From Promethearchaeota archaeon (GTDB taxonomy: Archaea > Asgardarchaeota > Lokiarchaeia > Sigyniarchaeales > SOKP01), in NCBI GenBank assembly GCA_004524385.1, contig SDNM01000110.1, positions 1 through 5,878 of the forward strand: a DNA stretch of 5,878 nt. The letters run 5' to 3'. The translations under genes were made by a program, and so were the position numbers. The notes under the pieces were generated by a model. It made no database searches, was not told the origin of the DNA, and worked only from the letters and a program-made list of their open reading frames with translations. Shown here piece by piece: positions 1 through 5,535 of the stretch (the stretch's first letter is position 1; each line of letters starts with the position of its first letter).

Positions 1-1205
1 AAACTTTGTAGATTTGTAAGGTCTGTATCTTTTATTGATTCAATATTATCTAAACAAGATTGTTTTTCATTTTTTATACGCAGAACAATATCTTCAGCTG
101 AGGATATATCTGAACCAAGATCTTTATGCTTTTCATCAATCTGCTTTTGAACTTCGGCAATTCTGCTCTCCAAGTCTGCAATTTTTTTCTGTTGCGCTCT
201 TTCAATATCTTTTGACTCACGATTTAGATTTTTATATAATTGTGAGATTTCAGTACTATATCTAGAAATTGCATTTCCTAAATCTTTATATTTTGTTTCG
301 AGTTCATTCAAACCTTGATCAAGTAAAGACAAATCTTTTTGAGTTGCCGAATTTTTTAAACGATTTACAGCATTTTTAATCGAGTTAAGGTGACTATTAA
401 ATTCTTCCGTTTTATCAGGTATTTTGTAATTTCCGCTCTTGATTAAGTCTTCGGGAGAATTCTTCAAATCTCTCTCTTTTTCCTTTTTTAATTCGCTATT
501 TAACCGAGCAAGTTGTCTTTCTTCTTCGCTTGTATCCACTTTCGTTCCTTTTATTTTATCTACTTCTATATCGCCTTTCTTAATCCATTTTTCACACAAA
601 TCTATTATATCCTGTTCATACTTATCAAGCATTTGAACGTCTTTTAGGGCAACAAAATCGAGTACATCTTGAATGATTTTTATTTGATTTACACTTTTAG
701 CAATTGGATCTCCCTCTAATAAAAAATATGGTTCGCTAAACGAACTTAAATTGTATTGATTAAGGAAGAAATTCTTAAAATAGCCGATTTCTTTATTACT
801 AAATAAGGCCTCTTGGATCACAGGGGCTCTTTTGAAATTTTTAGTTTTTTTCAAATATGATGTATTGTAGGACTGAAGCGAAGTTAAAAAGGTGGTTGGA
901 TCTGCACCTTTTATTACATTTTTTGGAGGAGGGGGAGATTGAGCAAAACTTCCTACGAACAACTTCTCTTGCTTATTTAACAAATAGCTGCAAACAAAAG
1001 CTCTTGTATCATTTAAAGGGATAAGTCTTACGGGCCAGAAACACATTGCGATCCGAGCAATTTTACCCATTTTATTGATTTTTTTACCATAATTATTAAT
1101 GCATTCTATTAATGCCATGGCAATCTCGTTTAAAAAAGTCGCTTTAGAACGGGTAGGGATGACCTCATCGAGATTTATAAGATAGGGGATTACTTTATCT
1201 ACCAT
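1..1205 (-). CDS. Large coiled-coil protein of unknown function, N-terminal part (3' end off the window)
   Basis: I do not recognise this protein's function. Reading the minus strand from the ATG at 1205, 401 codons run without a stop to the left edge, so the C-terminus is missing. Residues 1-200 look like a globular domain with a hydrophobic core: an early MVDKVIPYL stretch, a CFWPVRLIPL segment (55-64), a proline run SPPPP (90-94) followed by KGADP, and an aromatic-rich part around 135-160. From about residue 225 the composition turns to charged, heptad-like sequence rich in E, K, Q, L and I, with a short proline-containing break near 255-265. It then reads as long coiled coil from about 268 to the edge. 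No signal peptide or membrane helix is seen, so it is probably cytoplasmic. The start is supported by a Shine-Dalgarno-like GAGATGAT six bases upstream. It could be a structural or scaffold protein, or an SMC-like accessory. No nucleotide-binding P-loop is visible in this part. Confidence 0.85.
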   Translation of the reverse strand, partial: MVDKVIPYLINLDEVIPTRSKATFLNEIAMALIECINNYGKKINKMGKIARIAMCFWPVRLIPLNDTRAFVCSYLLNKQEKLFVGSFAQSPPPPKNVIKGADPTTFLTSLQSYNTSYLKKTKNFKRAPVIQEALFSNKEIGYFKNFFLNQYNLSSFSEPYFLLEGDPIAKSVNQIKIIQDVLDFVALKDVQMLDKYEQDIIDLCEKWIKKGDIEVDKIKGTKVDTSEEERQLARLNSELKKEKERDLKNSPEDLIKSGNYKIPDKTEEFNSHLNSIKNAVNRLKNSATQKDLSLLDQGLNELETKYKDLGNAISRYSTEISQLYKNLNRESKDIERAQQKKIADLESRIAEVQKQIDEKHKDLGSDISSAEDIVLRIKNEKQSCLDNIESIKDTDLTNLQS

Positions 1206-1211
1206 TATTTA

Positions 1212-1219
1212 ATCATCTC
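1212..1219 (-). promoter_or_regulatory. Ribosome binding site of the coiled-coil gene
   Basis: On the minus strand this reads GAGATGAT. It matches seven of eight bases of the archaeal Shine-Dalgarno consensus GAGGTGAT and lies six bases before the ATG at 1205. It supports that start codon. A TATA-like TTATAAC at 1255-1261 (minus strand) would place transcription start near 1232, leaving room for this site in a short leader. A second, TTATAAAAAA at 1223-1232, is too close to allow that. Confidence 0.55.
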
Positions 1220-1286
1220 AAATTTTTTATAATAATAAAATAATTAAAGTTTTTGTTATAATTTTTCTTAATGTATAGTAGATTCA

Positions 1287-1294
1287 TTATAAAA
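1287..1294 (+). promoter_or_regulatory. Candidate TATA box for the acidic surface protein gene
   Basis: TTATAAAA is centred about 30 bases before the ATG at 1321. With the usual archaeal spacing of about 26 bases from TATA centre to transcription start, the message would begin within a few bases of the start codon. That fits the absence of any Shine-Dalgarno sequence there and suggests a leaderless or nearly leaderless transcript. The whole 1206-1320 region is AT-rich, so chance matches are likely. Confidence 0.35.
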
Positions 1295-1320
1295 TAGTAA
1301 TTTCTAAAGATATAAAAATA

Positions 1321-2055
1321 ATGAGAAAAAAAAAGATCTCTCTATTAGTTTTAATTTTAATTTTATTCAATTATTTTTCGGCATTTTTCATTATTAACGC
1401 TGCTGGTGCAGATTACACTCTTGATATTAACGAAAATGATACTTTTATGTGGAAGGTCGAGAAGTTTGATGAAGATACGTATGAGTCTATTTTTTACCCT
1501 GAAAAAGCGGATTTTGAAGAAGATGATTCTAAAAAAATTCAAATTAGTGATATAGAGAAAAAAACGGATTATTGGAGAATTATTTACTATCTTTGGGATT
1601 ATACTGATGATACCGAAGATTTTAGCAATGATGCTGATGAAGAGAGAAGTAAGAAGATTTACAGAGATCCCGAAGATAAAGTAGAGGATATTTTTGATGA
1701 GGCGGATCCAATGGATACAATCGCCGAAATGTGGGTAGTTCCAACTCCTTTTATTAATTATATAGAAGAGTTTAGAGATGAATTTGACCATCCAGCTATT
1801 ACTGTTTATGTAGATGGTAGCTCGTTAATAGCAAAATATGGCGTCGTAACAGCTGAATATGAAATCGAATTAACTTATGGCACTAATGGAATATTAGAAA
1901 AACTTGAATATATCGATATCCGTGGCGATGAATTTGTAGAAATTGTTTTACAAAGAGAAGGGATACCTGGCTACGAAATTGTATTACTTTACGGAATCAT
2001 ATTAATTTGCGGAATCATAAGCGTAATTGTCTGGAAGAAAAAATTAAGTGTTTAG
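1321..2055 (+). CDS. Secreted, membrane-anchored acidic surface protein with PGY C-terminal tail
   Basis: The 244-residue protein begins with a basic MRKKK stretch and a hydrophobic segment (about 6-25). A signal-peptidase-like AGA site ends at residue 30, so it should be exported. Residues 31-210 form a strongly acidic outer domain rich in D and E, with recurring DYT, WDYTDDTEDF and EEFRDEFDH patches, likely beta-strand rich. The C-terminus carries PGY (216-218), a hydrophobic helix (about 220-238) and KKK (239-241). This tripartite layout matches PGF-CTERM-like sorting tails of archaeal surface proteins and, from memory, the Loki-CTERM style of Asgard archaea. It could equally be a plain C-terminal membrane anchor. 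The acidic patches could bind metal ions such as calcium, but no classic motif is present. It stands alone, diverging from the coiled-coil gene. Its fold and ligand are unknown. Confidence 0.85.
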   Translation: MRKKKISLLVLILILFNYFSAFFIINAAGADYTLDINENDTFMWKVEKFDEDTYESIFYPEKADFEEDDSKKIQISDIEKKTDYWRIIYYLWDYTDDTEDFSNDADEERSKKIYRDPEDKVEDIFDEADPMDTIAEMWVVPTPFINYIEEFRDEFDHPAITVYVDGSSLIAKYGVVTAEYEIELTYGTNGILEKLEYIDIRGDEFVEIVLQREGIPGYEIVLLYGIILICGIISVIVWKKKLSV

Positions 2056-2063
2056 AAATTTCA

Positions 2064-2071
2064 TTTTTTTT
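2064..2071 (+). terminator. T-tract terminator after the surface protein gene
   Basis: Eight consecutive T start nine bases after the TAG stop at 2053-2055, followed by TATTTAATTTT. Archaeal RNA polymerase ends transcripts at such oligo-T tracts without needing a hairpin, and none is seen here. The site separates this gene from the SDR gene downstream. Confidence 0.5.
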
Positions 2072-2254
2072 ATTTAATTTTCCAAGTTTTACTATGATTA
2101 AATATTATTATTTAGTTCTACTTTTATAAAGAAAACAATCTACTCTCTTTTTAATTATAGAAATTTTAAAATATTTTTTGGTAAATAATTAAGAGCAAAT
2201 AAAATCTTTAAAGGAGATAAAGATAAAATATAATTTAATAAAAAAAAAAAAATA

Positions 2255-2261
2255 GAGTGAT
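2255..2261 (+). promoter_or_regulatory. Weak ribosome binding site of the SDR gene, within a 214-base spacer
   Basis: GAGTGAT lies eight bases before the ATG at 2270 and partly matches the consensus GGAGGTGAT. An in-frame TGA at 2258-2260 rules out any start further upstream. A better match, AAGGAGAT at 2211-2218, sits more than 50 bases upstream with no start codon near it. The rest of spacer 2056-2269 holds TATA-like stretches (for example TTTATAAAG at 2123-2131) and a run of 13 A (2240-2252), but no gene. Confidence 0.4.
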
Positions 2262-2269
2262 GATATAAA

Positions 2270-3136
2270 ATGATAGAAAAACATTTAGAAGGAAAAGTTG
2301 CACTTATAACTGGAGCAGGTAGCCCAAAAGGTATGGGGCAGGCTATAGCAACCCGTCTTGCTGAGGCTGGGGCAGATATTGTAGTTAGCGATATAGAAAA
2401 AGGGGATCCCGATCCATCCCATAAAAATTTTGGATATGAATTTGGAGCGTTTAAAGGACTTGATGCTGCTGTTTCTAAAATTGAAGCATTAGGAAGAAAA
2501 GCACTAGCCATTATGGCCGATGTTAGAAAATCTGAAGATGTTCAAGCATTAGTTAAATCTGTTAGAAAAAATTTTGGTAGATTGGATATTTTAGTAAATG
2601 TTGCTGGAGGAGATTGGGGTGCGGCATTAATTAAAGATTATGATGAAAGCGAATTTATAAAAACTTTCGATATAAATATGTTTGGTACTTTCAGAATGTG
2701 TAAGTATGCCTTACCCTACATAGCAAGAAAAAAGGGAACAATTATAAATATGTCTTCTATGGCAGCAACTCGCACTAACTTATTCTATTCTGCTTATGCG
2801 GCATCAAAAGCAGCTATAATATCATTTACTGAGTCTTTAGCACTTGAATATGGGGCTAAAGGAGTACGTGCATTTGCTCTAATGCCTGGTATGATCCAAA
2901 CTGAAATGTTGGATTATGAAGCAAGAGCAACTGCGGGAGCTTTAAATTTATCAGAGGATGATGTGAAAAAGCTTTATATTGATAATACACCTCTCCGTTG
3001 CCTTGGTAAACCTATTGATGTCGCAAATCTCGTTGCTTTTTTGTGTTCCGATAGAGCATCTTTTCTTACAGGACTAGCGATTTCTGTCTCAGGAGGATTA
3101 AATATTGCTTATCCTATCTCTGAAATAAAATTCTAA
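2270..3136 (+). CDS. Short-chain dehydrogenase/reductase (SDR) family NAD(P)-dependent oxidoreductase
   Basis: A 288-residue Rossmann-fold oxidoreductase of the classical SDR family, cytoplasmic and soluble. Visible motifs are the glycine-rich loop TGAGSPKGMG (14-23), an acidic residue ending strand beta-2 (Asp41), ADV (83-85) for the adenine ring, NVAG (110-113) in place of NNAG, Asn136, catalytic Ser163, the YxxxK pair Tyr176 and Lys180, and PGMIQTEM (206-213). The active site is therefore complete. Asp41 favours NAD(H) over NADP(H), by family knowledge. Two features are unusual: the glycine loop is two residues longer than TGxxxGxG, and about 14 extra residues follow beta-2 (roughly 45-62, including GDPDPSHKNFGYEFG). 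The substrate cannot be told; 3-oxoacyl carrier reductases and sugar or alcohol dehydrogenases are common annotations for such proteins. It is transcribed alone and converges with the cyclophilin-like gene. Confidence 0.95.
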   Translation: MIEKHLEGKVALITGAGSPKGMGQAIATRLAEAGADIVVSDIEKGDPDPSHKNFGYEFGAFKGLDAAVSKIEALGRKALAIMADVRKSEDVQALVKSVRKNFGRLDILVNVAGGDWGAALIKDYDESEFIKTFDINMFGTFRMCKYALPYIARKKGTIINMSSMAATRTNLFYSAYAASKAAIISFTESLALEYGAKGVRAFALMPGMIQTEMLDYEARATAGALNLSEDDVKKLYIDNTPLRCLGKPIDVANLVAFLCSDRASFLTGLAISVSGGLNIAYPISEIKF

Positions 3137-3140
3137 TCTC

Positions 3141-3177
3141 AATCTTTAAAGATTAAAAATAAAAATTTTTTTTAATC
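3141..3177. terminator. Bidirectional terminator between convergent genes
   Basis: A perfect 14-base palindrome AATCTTTAAAGATT (3141-3154) is followed by a second inverted repeat, GATTAAAAA (3151-3159) with TTTTTAATC (3169-3177). This gives an eight-T tract (3166-3173) for the plus-strand SDR transcript and A-rich sequence that reads as T-rich for the minus-strand gene. The right arm overlaps the stop codon of the cyclophilin-like gene (3172-3174). The arrangement suits termination from both sides. Confidence 0.6.
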
Positions 3178-3552
3178 TCCTTTTTTTACATTTCCTTTGA
3201 ACGAGTAAAATTGTTTGAAAACGCTTGGATCACCTTCAATTTTAGCAAAAATATTAACAGGGGACGCTGCCACAGGTTTATCGCCTGAGCTTGCCGGAGT
3301 CTTTCCAAAGAAAATACAAAATCCACTTCCATCTGGCCAATATCCCACATCACCAACTTCACATTCAGTCTGAGAATTTTCAGGATCTACTTTAACTGGG
3401 ATCCTTCCATATAATTCTTCGCCCCACCTTGATAATTGTAATTCCAAAGGGAGGCTATCCCAGATTGTCTGACATGTTTTAGGATTTTTATCAAGAAGTA
3501 ATTTTGCTTTGACTTGCCCTATTTTTTCTTCTTCAATTATAATATATTCCAT
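3172..3552 (-). CDS. Cyclophilin-like fold protein (TM1367/DUF369 type)
   Basis: A 126-residue soluble protein of the small cyclophilin-like family (Pfam Cyclophil_like, formerly DUF369). It is related in fold to cyclophilins but not shown to be a prolyl isomerase. Residues are numbered from the chosen start. Conserved-looking blocks are the start MEYIIIEE, the KTCQTIWDSLPL helix region (25-36), RWGEELYGRIPV (42-53), EVGDVGYWPDGSGFCIFFG (65-83), the TPASSGDKPVAASPVN stretch (85-100) and KIEGD (104-108). I prefer the ATG at 3552: it gives about 125 residues, the usual family length, has a weak GTGA site six to seven bases upstream, and leaves a TATA-like box (3583-3591) outside the gene. An upstream in-frame ATG at 3603 would add 17 lysine-rich residues that look unlike the family. 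The gene converges with the SDR and diverges from the kinase gene. Its cellular role is unknown. Confidence 0.85.
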   Translation of the reverse strand: MEYIIIEEEKIGQVKAKLLLDKNPKTCQTIWDSLPLELQLSRWGEELYGRIPVKVDPENSQTECEVGDVGYWPDGSGFCIFFGKTPASSGDKPVAASPVNIFAKIEGDPSVFKQFYSFKGNVKKGD

Positions 3553-3582
3553 AAAAAACTCACAAATATTTGATTTTTTAAA

Positions 3583-3591
3583 TTTTTTATA
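3583..3591 (-). promoter_or_regulatory. Candidate TATA box for the cyclophilin-like gene
   Basis: On the minus strand this reads TATAAAAAA, centred about 35 bases before the ATG at 3552, which puts transcription start near 3561. It lies inside the extra 17 codons that a start at 3603 would need, so it argues for the shorter protein. AT-richness makes the match only suggestive. Confidence 0.35.
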
Positions 3592-3657
3592 GTGTTTTGT
3601 CATTTAAAAATTTATTAATTTAAATATTACTTAAATTTATCAAGTAAAAAAAAAGAA

Positions 3658-4782
3658 GTGTTAATTGAAATTAACAACAAAAATAGGAAAAAAATTGGGC
3701 TGATTATTAATCCTATTGCTGGAATGGGAGGTAGCGTCGGTCTAAAAGGAACTGATGGACAAACCTATAAAGATGCTCTGAGATTAGGAGCTAAACCAGT
3801 TACTCAAAAAAGAGTGAAACAATTTTTATCAAATATAAAAGAAAATTTTTCTTTACTTGTTGCCCCTGGTAAAATGGGCGCTGATATTATAAAAGATAAA
3901 GTGCTAAAATTTGAGGTTATAGGAGATATTGAAGATAAAACATCGGCAGCAGACACTAAAAGGATTGCAAAAATGATGTTAGAAGAAAATATTGAATTAT
4001 TAATATTTTGTGGAGGAGATGGAACTGCCAGAGATATTTATGATGCAATTGAATTAAAAATTCCCGTTATCGCAATCCCCTCAGGTGTAAAAATGTTTAG
4101 CTCTGTGTTTGCTCTTAATCCAAGGTCAGCTGCAGAGATGCTGAATGCTTTTATAAATGGAACAGATACATTAGAAAAAGAAGTTCTTGACATTAACGAA
4201 GATTCTTTTAGAGAGGGAATCTTAGACTCAAAATTATACGGTTTTTTAAAAGTTCCTAAAGTCGAAACTTTATTACAATCTGGTAAACAGAGATCGAAAA
4301 CAGGTAAATCAGTAGAGGAGAATAAAACTGAGATTGCCAAATTTATAATTGAAAATATGAAAAAGGATAGGTTATATTTGTTAGGACCGGGAACTACTGT
4401 AAAAGCAATTTCTGATGAGCTTAAAGTTACCAAATCTTTACTCGGCATAGATGCAATTTATAATTACAAGCTTGTCGGAAAAGATATTAATGAAAACGGT
4501 ATTTTAGATTTATTAAATAAATATCCTAAAGCAGAAATAATTGTATCCCCAATCGGGGGGCAAGGCTTTATTTTTGGTCGAGGAAATAAGCAATTTACAC
4601 CGAAAATTTTTAAAAAGATTGAAAAAAACAATATAACAATTGTTTCTACTGAAGATAAGATAAAAGGTTTAAATTGTCTCAGGGTTGATACAGGAGACAT
4701 TGATATCGATAATATGTTAAAAGGGTATATCAAAGTTATTGTAGGGTATAATGAAAAACTAATGATGGAAATAGAATGTTAA
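3658..4782 (+). CDS. ATP-NAD kinase family protein (archaeal ATP-NAD/AcoX kinase type)
   Basis: A 374-residue cytoplasmic protein of the NAD kinase/diacylglycerol-kinase superfamily, ATP-NAD/AcoX branch (COG3199-like). Family members are thought to phosphorylate NAD to NADP or act on related compounds; the substrate here is not proven. Visible motifs are INPIAGMGG (17-25), the signature GGDGTARDI (119-127) that binds phosphate, PSGVKMFSSVFALNP (141-155), DIN (178-180), LGPGTT (242-247) and GGQGFIFGRGNKQFTP (300-315). The length is usual for this branch, which is longer than typical bacterial NAD kinases, and both halves are intact. The start is GTG: an in-frame TAA at 3616 and no ATG or TTG between leave it as the only option. 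No Shine-Dalgarno is seen; an AT-rich TATA-like stretch about 25-35 bases upstream would make the message nearly leaderless. It is divergent from the cyclophilin-like gene and ends in its own terminator. Confidence 0.92.
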   Translation: MLIEINNKNRKKIGLIINPIAGMGGSVGLKGTDGQTYKDALRLGAKPVTQKRVKQFLSNIKENFSLLVAPGKMGADIIKDKVLKFEVIGDIEDKTSAADTKRIAKMMLEENIELLIFCGGDGTARDIYDAIELKIPVIAIPSGVKMFSSVFALNPRSAAEMLNAFINGTDTLEKEVLDINEDSFREGILDSKLYGFLKVPKVETLLQSGKQRSKTGKSVEENKTEIAKFIIENMKKDRLYLLGPGTTVKAISDELKVTKSLLGIDAIYNYKLVGKDINENGILDLLNKYPKAEIIVSPIGGQGFIFGRGNKQFTPKIFKKIEKNNITIVSTEDKIKGLNCLRVDTGDIDIDNMLKGYIKVIVGYNEKLMMEIEC

Positions 4783-4806
4783 GGTGTTATCCTTAATTCC
4801 CTTTTT
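4779..4806 (+). terminator. Hairpin plus T-tract terminator overlapping the kinase stop codon
   Basis: TTAAGG (4779-4784) pairs perfectly with CCTTAA (4791-4796) around a six-base loop and is followed by TTCCCTTTTT, with a second T-run at 4812-4816. The left arm contains the TAA stop codon of the kinase gene (4780-4782). The shape resembles an intrinsic terminator; in archaea the T-tract alone may be enough. Confidence 0.55.
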
Positions 4807-4861
4807 CTAGGTTTTTCAATTGAATCTGTTGAATCAAGAATAGAGAAAAAATATTAAATAA

Positions 4862-4886
4862 TTAGTTTTTAAGTAGAAAAAACTAA
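4862..4886. repeat. Perfect 9-bp inverted repeat upstream of the flavoprotein gene
   Basis: TTAGTTTTT (4862-4870) is the exact reverse complement of AAAAACTAA (4878-4886), with a seven-base spacer AAGTAGA. It sits just before TATA-like stretches (4888-4907) and 43 bases before the preferred ATG at 4929. The position suits an operator for a dimeric repressor overlapping the TFB/TBP site. It could instead be a second terminator hairpin for the kinase transcript, since short T-runs are nearby. Confidence 0.45.
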
Positions 4887-4898
4887 AATTTTAAATAA

Positions 4899-4921
4899 TT
4901 ATAAAAGCGAAAAAATAGGTG
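4899..4921 (+). promoter_or_regulatory. TATA-like box and ribosome binding site of the flavoprotein gene
   Basis: TTATAAAAG (4899-4907) is a good archaeal TATA match. AGGTG (4917-4921) matches the core of the Shine-Dalgarno consensus and lies seven bases before the ATG at 4929, but only one base before the ATG at 4923, so it decides for the later start. If this TATA box is used, transcription would start close to 4929, leaving AGGTG untranscribed. A box slightly upstream (TTTTAAATAAT, 4888-4898) would include it. The two signals cannot both be optimal. Confidence 0.45.
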
Positions 4922-4928
4922 TATGCAT

Positions 4929-5498
4929 ATGGCTAATAAAATTGTTGTGATATTGGGAAGTCCCAGAAAAAATGGAAATAGTTCAACTTTAGCGGGGTCG
5001 CTTATTACAGGTGCAGAAGAAAACGGGGCTGAAGTAGAGACATTTTTTCTTCAAGGAATGGATATTAAACCTTGCAATGCATGTGATCAATGCATGAAAA
5101 GTCCCGGATCCGGTTGTATTATTGACGATGATATGCAAAAAATTTATCCGGCGGTTCGAACTGCAGAATCAATAGTTATAGCGAGTCCGATTTACTGGTT
5201 TAATATAACTGCACAAACCAAATTATTCATTGATCGATGTTACGCACTAATTGAATCCGGTGGTCATGCGTTTAAGGAAAAGAATATTGGTTTAATCTTA
5301 GTGTATGGTGATATAGATCCGTTCCGCTCGGGAGCCACAAATGCTATCAGATCCTATCAAGATATCTTTAGATATGTTGGGGCAAAAATAGCAGGATTAA
5401 TATATGGTAGTGCAATGTCGGCAGGACAGATACAAAAAAATAAACAATTAATGAAGAAAGCCTACAATTTAGGAAAGAAATTAAGTCTTAAAGGTTAG
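4929..5498 (+). CDS. Iron-sulfur flavoprotein / NADPH-dependent FMN reductase family (flavodoxin fold)
   Basis: A 189-residue soluble flavodoxin-fold protein expected to bind FMN and carry out electron transfer or NAD(P)H-dependent reduction in the cytoplasm. The N-terminal strand IVVILG leads into the FMN phosphate loop GSPRKNGNSS (10-19). A compact cysteine set, C49-x2-C52-x2-C55-x7-C63, follows, which matches the CX2CX2CX4-7C motif that binds a [4Fe-4S] cluster in methanogen Isf proteins. Next come the DDDM turn (66-69) and SPIYWFNITAQTKLFIDR (86-103), a hallmark segment contacting the flavin. The C-terminal part (IYGSAMSAGQIQKN) is also typical and the length is normal. I start at the second ATG (MANKIVV), because AGGTG is well spaced for it; the ATG at 4923 would add only Met-His. 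The electron partner and substrate are unknown. No ferredoxin or hydrogenase gene is adjacent. Confidence 0.92.
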   Translation: MANKIVVILGSPRKNGNSSTLAGSLITGAEENGAEVETFFLQGMDIKPCNACDQCMKSPGSGCIIDDDMQKIYPAVRTAESIVIASPIYWFNITAQTKLFIDRCYALIESGGHAFKEKNIGLILVYGDIDPFRSGATNAIRSYQDIFRYVGAKIAGLIYGSAMSAGQIQKNKQLMKKAYNLGKKLSLKG

Positions 5499-5535
5499 AT
5501 TGGGTACAATTTATTATTGAAGTAGTTTATTTTTT
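5499..5535 (+). terminator. Possible terminator of the flavoprotein transcript
   Basis: The 28-base convergent gap has only weak self-pairing (ATTG/CAAT, four bases) and is followed by TTTATTTTTT (5526-5535). That T-rich stretch lies inside the last codons of the opposing transporter gene and may end the flavoprotein message. No clear terminator for the minus-strand gene is visible in the gap. Confidence 0.3.

Noticed and set aside
35..636. Plus-strand open frames of 65-76 codons opposite the coiled-coil gene.
   Set aside because: They lie antisense to a continuous 401-codon frame with clear coiled-coil composition; their own sequences are F/S-rich as expected of reverse-strand shadows.
1363..1791. 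A 142-codon minus-strand open frame opposite the surface protein gene.
   Set aside because: The I/F/N-rich sequence is the shadow of a D/E/K-rich gene; the plus-strand frame has a signal peptide, a C-terminal anchor and a promoter-like box.
3617..3637. A 7-bp inverted repeat AATTTAA/TTAAATT upstream of the kinase gene as a possible operator.
   Set aside because: It consists only of A and T in an A/T-only stretch, where such short repeats arise readily by chance.
4038..4733. Two minus-strand open frames within the kinase gene.
   Set aside because: The plus-strand frame carries every family motif across this region, so these are shadows.
4780..4857. Reading past the kinase TAA in the same frame gives 24 further codons ending in SIESVESRIEKKY and a TAA, suggesting stop readthrough or a recent truncation.
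   Set aside because: The family normally ends near the present stop, the stretch contains a hairpin and T-tract terminator, and an open run of 24 codons is common by chance.
5104..5113. CCGGATCCGG palindrome inside the flavoprotein gene.
   Set aside because: It is a single copy within coding sequence at the glycine-rich turn before Cys63 and is explained by codon choice.
2270..5498. SDR, kinase and flavoprotein as one redox gene cluster or new system.
   Set aside because: The genes are separated by a convergent gene, terminators and separate promoter-like signals; proximity alone does not support a joint function.
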